DNA from: an uncultured Clostridia bacterium
GTDB taxonomy: Bacteria > Bacillota > Clostridia > Christensenellales > UBA1242
Length of the DNA: 35,100 nt
Reading direction: 5' to 3'
Assembly: GCA_944345705.1 (NCBI GenBank)
Contig: CALVML010000013.1
Span: 1-35,100 of the forward strand
A model generated the notes under the pieces. It did not search any database, had not been told where the DNA came from, and saw only the letters and a program-made list of their open reading frames with translations. A program made the translations under genes and the position numbers. This document shows, one piece after another, positions 30,937-35,100 of the stretch. Each line of letters starts with the position of its first letter. Positions within the stretch are counted from its first letter, which is position 1.

Positions 30937-31764
30937 TCAATTTTTTATTTCTATCGTAAGCAATACAGGCAAGTGATCGCTTATCGGCGTCTGCAAAATT
31001 TGACAATCAATTAAATTGACATTGCCTTTGTTATGTAAGAGAAAATAGTCTATTCGGTATTTCCAAAAACTTCGCCCTGTCCACTCGGTTTGGCTTTCGT
31101 TTGTGATTGCGCGATAGCTTCGCCATGAATACTCTATCTTTTCCGGATAGAGATGTCTAAAGCAGTCGATGAAACCAATCTTTAAAAGGTCATCAAAAGC
31201 CTTACGTTCTATCGGTAAGAAGACTGATTTGTTTCGACATTCTCTGGGATTGGTAAGGTCTATCTCGTTGTGCGCGATATTGAAATCTCCGCAAACTGCC
31301 ACGCTGTAATCATTGACAAGACGCGAAAGATATTTATTAAGTTTTGAAATATACTCCATTTTAAAATCTAGCCTTGAATTTCCGTTTGGAATATATGCAT
31401 TGACAAGGGCAAATTTTGACTTTTCGAAAAAGAGAGTTAAGGTGCGACCTTCGCTGTCCTTCTCGCCATCATCAAAGCCATAGATCACCCTGTCAGGTTT
31501 GTGCCTTGTCAAAATCATCGTGCCTGCATAGCCTGCTTTTTCGGCGCAGTTGAAATAGGCATAAAAGGAAGAAAAGATATTCTTGTTGCTCTCGCCATCA
31601 AAAAATGTCAATTGGTTTGGATAGAGAAGTTTTTCTGTAATCTCTACCTTAGCGCGCACTTCTTGAAAGCACCAAATATCTGCACCAGTGCTTTCAATGA
31701 ATTTTTCAAGCCCTTTATTTAGTGATGATCGAATTCCGTTTATGTTGTAAGAAATAATCTTCAT
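30937..31764 (-). CDS. xth: Exodeoxyribonuclease III family nuclease
   Basis: 275 residues of the endonuclease/exonuclease/phosphatase superfamily. MKIISYNINGIRSSLNKG, WCFQEVRAK (metal-binding Glu), VNAYIPNGNSRLDFKM, CGDFNIAH, WSYR and ISDHLPVLL (catalytic Asp-His) are all present. It acts in base-excision repair as an AP endonuclease and 3'-exonuclease. AAAGGA precedes the ATG; the mnmG stop lies 17 bases upstream, so the two are co-transcribed. Confidence 0.93.
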   Translation of the reverse strand: MKIISYNINGIRSSLNKGLEKFIESTGADIWCFQEVRAKVEITEKLLYPNQLTFFDGESNKNIFSSFYAYFNCAEKAGYAGTMILTRHKPDRVIYGFDDGEKDSEGRTLTLFFEKSKFALVNAYIPNGNSRLDFKMEYISKLNKYLSRLVNDYSVAVCGDFNIAHNEIDLTNPRECRNKSVFLPIERKAFDDLLKIGFIDCFRHLYPEKIEYSWRSYRAITNESQTEWTGRSFWKYRIDYFLLHNKGNVNLIDCQILQTPISDHLPVLLTIEIKN

Positions 31765-31781
31765 ATCAATCCTTTGCTTAC

Positions 31782-33644
31782 TTAATCTCTTTTTTCTTCA
31801 TTGTATTTTTTTACAAGAACGCTTAATACCGCGATGTCCGCAGGCGATACGCCTGAAACGCGAGAAGCTTGTCCTATATTGAGCGGAAGAATTTGTGACA
31901 GTTTTTCTTGCGCCTCGAGTCTTAATCCATGATATTTTTTATAGTCAAAGTCGGCTGGAATCAAAAGGCTTTCATTCTTTTTAAATTTTTCAATCTCATC
32001 CTCTTGCTGTTTAAGGTAGCCTTCATATTTGACAGAAATATTCATCTCGCTAATAACCTCGAAAGAAAACCCTTTAAAGCAACCTAGTTTTTCATTAATT
32101 TTAAAGGCGTCAATACCATTTCGCTTTAACATCTCTTTAATGGTGATGCTCTCTTTTGGCAAACTTTCGCCATTTTCTGTAAACAGCTGTGCCACCTTTT
32201 CAACCTTGTATTTTTGCTTTAAGACTTCAAAGATCTTCTCAAGGTCCTTTTTCTTTTTCAAAAAGATCTTCCACCTTTTATCATCGACAAGCCCAACTTG
32301 TCGTCCAATAGGTGTAAGACGAAGATCGGCATTATCTTGCCTAAGATAAAGTCTGTACTCTGCTCTACTTGTCATCATTCGATATGGCTCAAGCGTACCC
32401 TTTGTGACAATATCATCTATAAGGACACCGATGTATCCGTCACTTCGTTTGAGTACAATTTGCTCTTTGCCCTTTAAGTAAAGGCTTGCGTTTATTCCAG
32501 CAACGATACCTTGCGCCGCCGCTTCTTCATATCCACTTGTTCCGTTGATTTGCCCTGCAAAGAATAGTCCGCGTATACTTTTAAGTTCAAGCGTTGGCTT
32601 TAGTTGCAATGGATCTATACAGTCATATTCGATTGCGTAGCTGTCACGCATGATCTCGGCTTTTTCAAGTCCCTTGATTGAGTGGATCATGTCCGCTTGC
32701 ACGCGTGCAGGCATTGAAGTTGAAAAACCCTGAATGTAGACTTCATTTGTCTTTGCCGATTCTGGTTCTAAGAAAAGTTGGTGGCGGTCTTTGTCTGCAA
32801 ATCTTACAATCTTGGTTTCAATTGACGGACAATATCTCGGCCCTACTCCTTTGATTAGCCCTGAGAATACAGGTGCTTTGTCAAGGTTATCCTGTATAAT
32901 CTGGTGCGTCTTTTCATTTGTGTAGGTAAGGTAGCAAACCGCTCGATTCTTAGGTTTTTTCTTAGTTAAAAATGAGAAAGTTTGAATATTATCTTCGCCA
33001 TTTTGGACTTCCAGTGAAGAAAAGTCGATGCTTCTTGAATTGATCCTTGCAGGCGTGCCAGTCTTAAATCGCAATAGTTTTATTCCAAGTTCCTTTAAAC
33101 TGTTTGAAAGAAGCATGGCATTACTAAAACCATTTGGCCCACACTCTTTTGTGTAATCTCCAATTATTATTCTGCTTTTTAGATATACCCCAGTTGCAAA
33201 GACGAGTGCTTTGGCTTTATAACTATTGCCAACCGCTGTCTCGACAATCTTGTAATCGCCATCAAGTGTTATCTTGGTCGCCTCGCCCTGTTTTAGAAAT
33301 AGGTTTTCGGTATTTTCAAGCGTCTTTTTCATTTCATTATGATATTCAATTTTATCAGACTGCGCTCTCAGACTTTGCACAGCAGGCCCTTTTCCACGAT
33401 TGAGCATCCTAATTTGAAGCATGGTCTTATCAGCGTTTATACCCATTTGTCCGCCAAGAGCATCAATCTCGCAAACGAGTTGCCCTTTTGCCGTTCCACC
33501 AATGGAAGGATTGCATGCAAGAAAAGCCACTGCATCAAGGCTTAAAGTCAAAAGCAGTGTCCTATTCCCCATTCTTGCAAGTGCAAGTCCCGCTTCACAG
33601 CCTGCGTGTCCTGCACCTATTACTATCGCGTCAAATTCTTCCAT
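31782..33644 (-). CDS. mnmG: tRNA uridine-5-carboxymethylaminomethyl enzyme MnmG (GidA)
   Basis: 620 residues, the family's usual length. FAD-binding GAGHAGCEAGLALARMG at the N-terminus, CNPSIGGTAKGQLVCEIDALGG, the GPRYCPSIETKIVRF segment, FAGQINGTSGYEEAAAQG and a C-terminal helical domain that docks MnmE. With MnmE it makes the cmnm5 modification at U34 of certain tRNAs. AAAAGGAT precedes the ATG. Together with xth and the nearby rsmG it recalls the gidA-gidB neighbourhood near the chromosomal origin in Firmicutes. Confidence 0.97.
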   Translation of the reverse strand: MEEFDAIVIGAGHAGCEAGLALARMGNRTLLLTLSLDAVAFLACNPSIGGTAKGQLVCEIDALGGQMGINADKTMLQIRMLNRGKGPAVQSLRAQSDKIEYHNEMKKTLENTENLFLKQGEATKITLDGDYKIVETAVGNSYKAKALVFATGVYLKSRIIIGDYTKECGPNGFSNAMLLSNSLKELGIKLLRFKTGTPARINSRSIDFSSLEVQNGEDNIQTFSFLTKKKPKNRAVCYLTYTNEKTHQIIQDNLDKAPVFSGLIKGVGPRYCPSIETKIVRFADKDRHQLFLEPESAKTNEVYIQGFSTSMPARVQADMIHSIKGLEKAEIMRDSYAIEYDCIDPLQLKPTLELKSIRGLFFAGQINGTSGYEEAAAQGIVAGINASLYLKGKEQIVLKRSDGYIGVLIDDIVTKGTLEPYRMMTSRAEYRLYLRQDNADLRLTPIGRQVGLVDDKRWKIFLKKKKDLEKIFEVLKQKYKVEKVAQLFTENGESLPKESITIKEMLKRNGIDAFKINEKLGCFKGFSFEVISEMNISVKYEGYLKQQEDEIEKFKKNESLLIPADFDYKKYHGLRLEAQEKLSQILPLNIGQASRVSGVSPADIAVLSVLVKKYNEEKRD

Positions 33645-33814
33645 ATCTATCCTTTTTTATTTAAACATTGATATTATAAAACATTTTGACCAAAATTCCA
33701 ATATTAATTATACAAATTTTAAGACTTTTTAAAGCGACCTTTATTAAAGCCCCATGTATAATTGTTTTTTTGGTTGTAAATAATAAGATAGTAAACTAAA
33801 TCGGAGGGTGAAAA

Positions 33815-34411
33815 ATGAAATTAATAGAAAGTAAAACTTATTCTAATCTTGCAAGGGCCTATATGGCAGAATGTGCGGCAAGATCGCGATATGAATTTTG
33901 CGAATATGGCTTTAGATATAATGGCTATGAGGCAATCGCACAACTTATCGATAAAATCGCATATCAAGAATTCAATCATGCGCGTATGCTATATATGAAA
34001 TTGCAAGACGCAGAACTAAAACAGATTGACAATATCGATGTCTGTGCAGGCTTTCCTTTCAAGGAGAAATGGGATTTACTTAACAACTTAAAACTACTTT
34101 CTCAAGATGAAATGGACGAGGCAAAAGCATACGAGGAGTTTGAGAATACAGCGCGCAAAGAAGGGTTTGACGATATAGCAAATCTTTTTAGCATGATTAG
34201 AGATGTTGAGGTGCGCCATTCAAAAGTATTCCAAGAACTTTATAACCAAATGAAAGATAAAAAACTCTACAAAAAAGCAAAGGCTGTTGCATGGATATGT
34301 CCAGCGTGCGGATATGTAAGTTTTGATAAGACCGCATGGGAAACTTGTCCACTTTGTCAGGCAAAACAAGGCTATTGCGATATCCACCTGCCAGAAGATC
34401 TCTATTTTTAA
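33815..34411 (+). CDS. Rubrerythrin-like protein with rubredoxin domain
   Basis: 198 residues. Residues 1-~150 form a ferritin-like four-helix bundle with diiron ligands at E19, E52-H55 (YQEFNH), E107/E108 and E132-H135 (VEVRH). A C-terminal rubredoxin-like Fe-Cys4 site follows: C162, C165 (CPACGY) and C178, C181 (CPLC). Such proteins reduce hydrogen peroxide in anaerobes, taking electrons through the rubredoxin domain. GGAGGG precedes the ATG and a TATAAT lies further upstream at about 33751. A strong terminator follows. Confidence 0.92.
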   Translation: MKLIESKTYSNLARAYMAECAARSRYEFCEYGFRYNGYEAIAQLIDKIAYQEFNHARMLYMKLQDAELKQIDNIDVCAGFPFKEKWDLLNNLKLLSQDEMDEAKAYEEFENTARKEGFDDIANLFSMIRDVEVRHSKVFQELYNQMKDKKLYKKAKAVAWICPACGYVSFDKTAWETCPLCQAKQGYCDIHLPEDLYF

Positions 34412-34432
34412 AAATTACTATGCCATTTACGC

Positions 34433-34461
34433 AAAAAAGGTCAAGATAGTTGACCTTTTTT
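34433..34461. terminator. Bidirectional terminator
   Basis: AAAAAAGGTCAA pairs with TTGACCTTTTTT around a 5-base loop, between the rubrerythrin and the TVP38-like gene. Confidence 0.88.
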
Positions 34462-34497
34462 AATTTTTTATAAGAATAATAAAACACAATTTCTTCA

Positions 34498-35100
34498 TTA
34501 ATCATCTTCATTTTCGCTGTCAGCTTTATCGTTCCTGCTTTGTTCTATCGTTTTTTCTTCGGCATCTCCTTCCTTTTCACTCTTTTTGGTTTTTGTATTT
34601 TCACTTCTGTCTTTGTCCTTTTTTCGCGAGAAAAAGTTGCCGAGTTTTTGACCTTGTCTTTCTACAAAATTTTCAATCTGCTTTTCATAGCGCCAAGATA
34701 GATAAAATAGGATAATACCGATTACTATTAAGATGATCCATACAATTATACCCCAGCTGTGAAAAGGAATTATATTTCCGCTTCCGAAAAAGCAAGTACA
34801 GGCAATGACAATAGGTCTAGCGATTAAGTTTGTGATCAAGAAAAACCTAAAATTCAGGTTGATTGCGCCTGCAACTATGCATAGTATGTCATCAGGAAAG
34901 AATGGGAAAAGCATCATTAGAAAAAATACATATTTTCCTTTTGCAAGTTTTTCTTCCCATTTAAGTGTGGATTTATAGCCTATTACCCATATAATCAATC
35001 TTCGTCCAAGTTTTTTGCCTAAGAAATAGGCAAACAAACTTCCAGATAGGACTGCAAGCAGGCTTATGCCAAAAGCTATCCAAGTGCCAAATACAAGCGT
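34498..35100 (-). CDS. TVP38/TMEM64-family membrane protein (5' end outside)
   Basis: The frame is open to the window edge, so the start lies further right; 200 residues are visible. Hydrophobic helices flank the family core FPFFPDDILCIVAGAINLNFRFF, typical of TVP38/TMEM64 (SNARE-associated, DedA-like) proteins, which act in membrane transport or as lipid-moving proteins. A last membrane span (WGIIVWIILIVIGIILFYLSW) precedes a ~65-residue tail that is first basic, then very acidic. The tail is longer than usual. The first codon of an internal TTG frame at 35037 is not the true start, because coding continues upstream of it (TLVFGTWIAFGISLLAVLSGS). Confidence 0.85.
   Translation of the reverse strand, partial: TLVFGTWIAFGISLLAVLSGSLFAYFLGKKLGRRLIIWVIGYKSTLKWEEKLAKGKYVFFLMMLFPFFPDDILCIVAGAINLNFRFFLITNLIARPIVIACTCFFGSGNIIPFHSWGIIVWIILIVIGIILFYLSWRYEKQIENFVERQGQKLGNFFSRKKDKDRSENTKTKKSEKEGDAEEKTIEQSRNDKADSENEDD

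Overview
The window looks like a chromosomal segment of an AT-rich, low-GC Gram-positive anaerobe, most likely an uncultured member of the Clostridia. Pointers are the strong AGGAGG-type ribosome binding sites, TTGACA/TATAAT promoters with 17-base spacers, T-run terminators, a rubrerythrin, a CwlD-type cell-wall amidase, and an mnmG-xth-rsmG-CYTH gene group. All assignments come from reading the sequence; no database search was run.

Left part (1-10 kb) is accessory DNA. A PLD-nuclease/SF2-helicase/DUF3427 protein is translationally coupled to a NUDIX hydrolase. An apparently intact IS3-family (IS150-like) element sits next to them, inside what looks like an older terminator hairpin. Then come a MazG-like pyrophosphohydrolase and a two-gene ABC-type ATPase plus TOPRIM-like module, which resembles the OLD/PARIS class of anti-phage systems. 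From about 7.7 to 9.5 kb is a decayed stretch: two more NUDIX genes around a scar where the start of a metallophosphoesterase gene is joined to the end of a methyltransferase gene.

Centre (10-19 kb). The most striking element is a ~580-nt structured RNA on the minus strand (about 11588 to 11008). It has its own consensus promoter, a strong terminator, and 5' and 3' ends that pair with each other. Directly downstream on the same strand is a membrane protein gene resembling OapA/CorB-like proteins, so I call the pair OLE RNA plus oapA. It is followed by a GDPD-like membrane enzyme whose promoter contains a C9 tract, an ASCH-domain protein, MscL, a family-4 uracil-DNA glycosylase, two overlapping HAD phosphatases, and a tandem pair of paralogous small membrane proteins carrying near-identical promoter/terminator cassettes.

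Right part (19-35 kb) is mostly housekeeping on the minus strand: an RlmD-type methyltransferase overlapping engB, two large membrane-anchored extracytoplasmic proteins each with one EF-hand-like loop, tRNA-Ala(TGC), an HD hydrolase, two helical proteins of unknown function, cwlD, a CYTH protein, rsmG, exonuclease III and mnmG. A rubrerythrin on the plus strand and a TVP38-like membrane protein cut by the window edge complete it.

The first ~10 kb reads as a defence and nucleotide-sanitation island placed beside a conserved core. The OLE/OapA pair suggests a membrane ribonucleoprotein linked to stress or magnesium balance.
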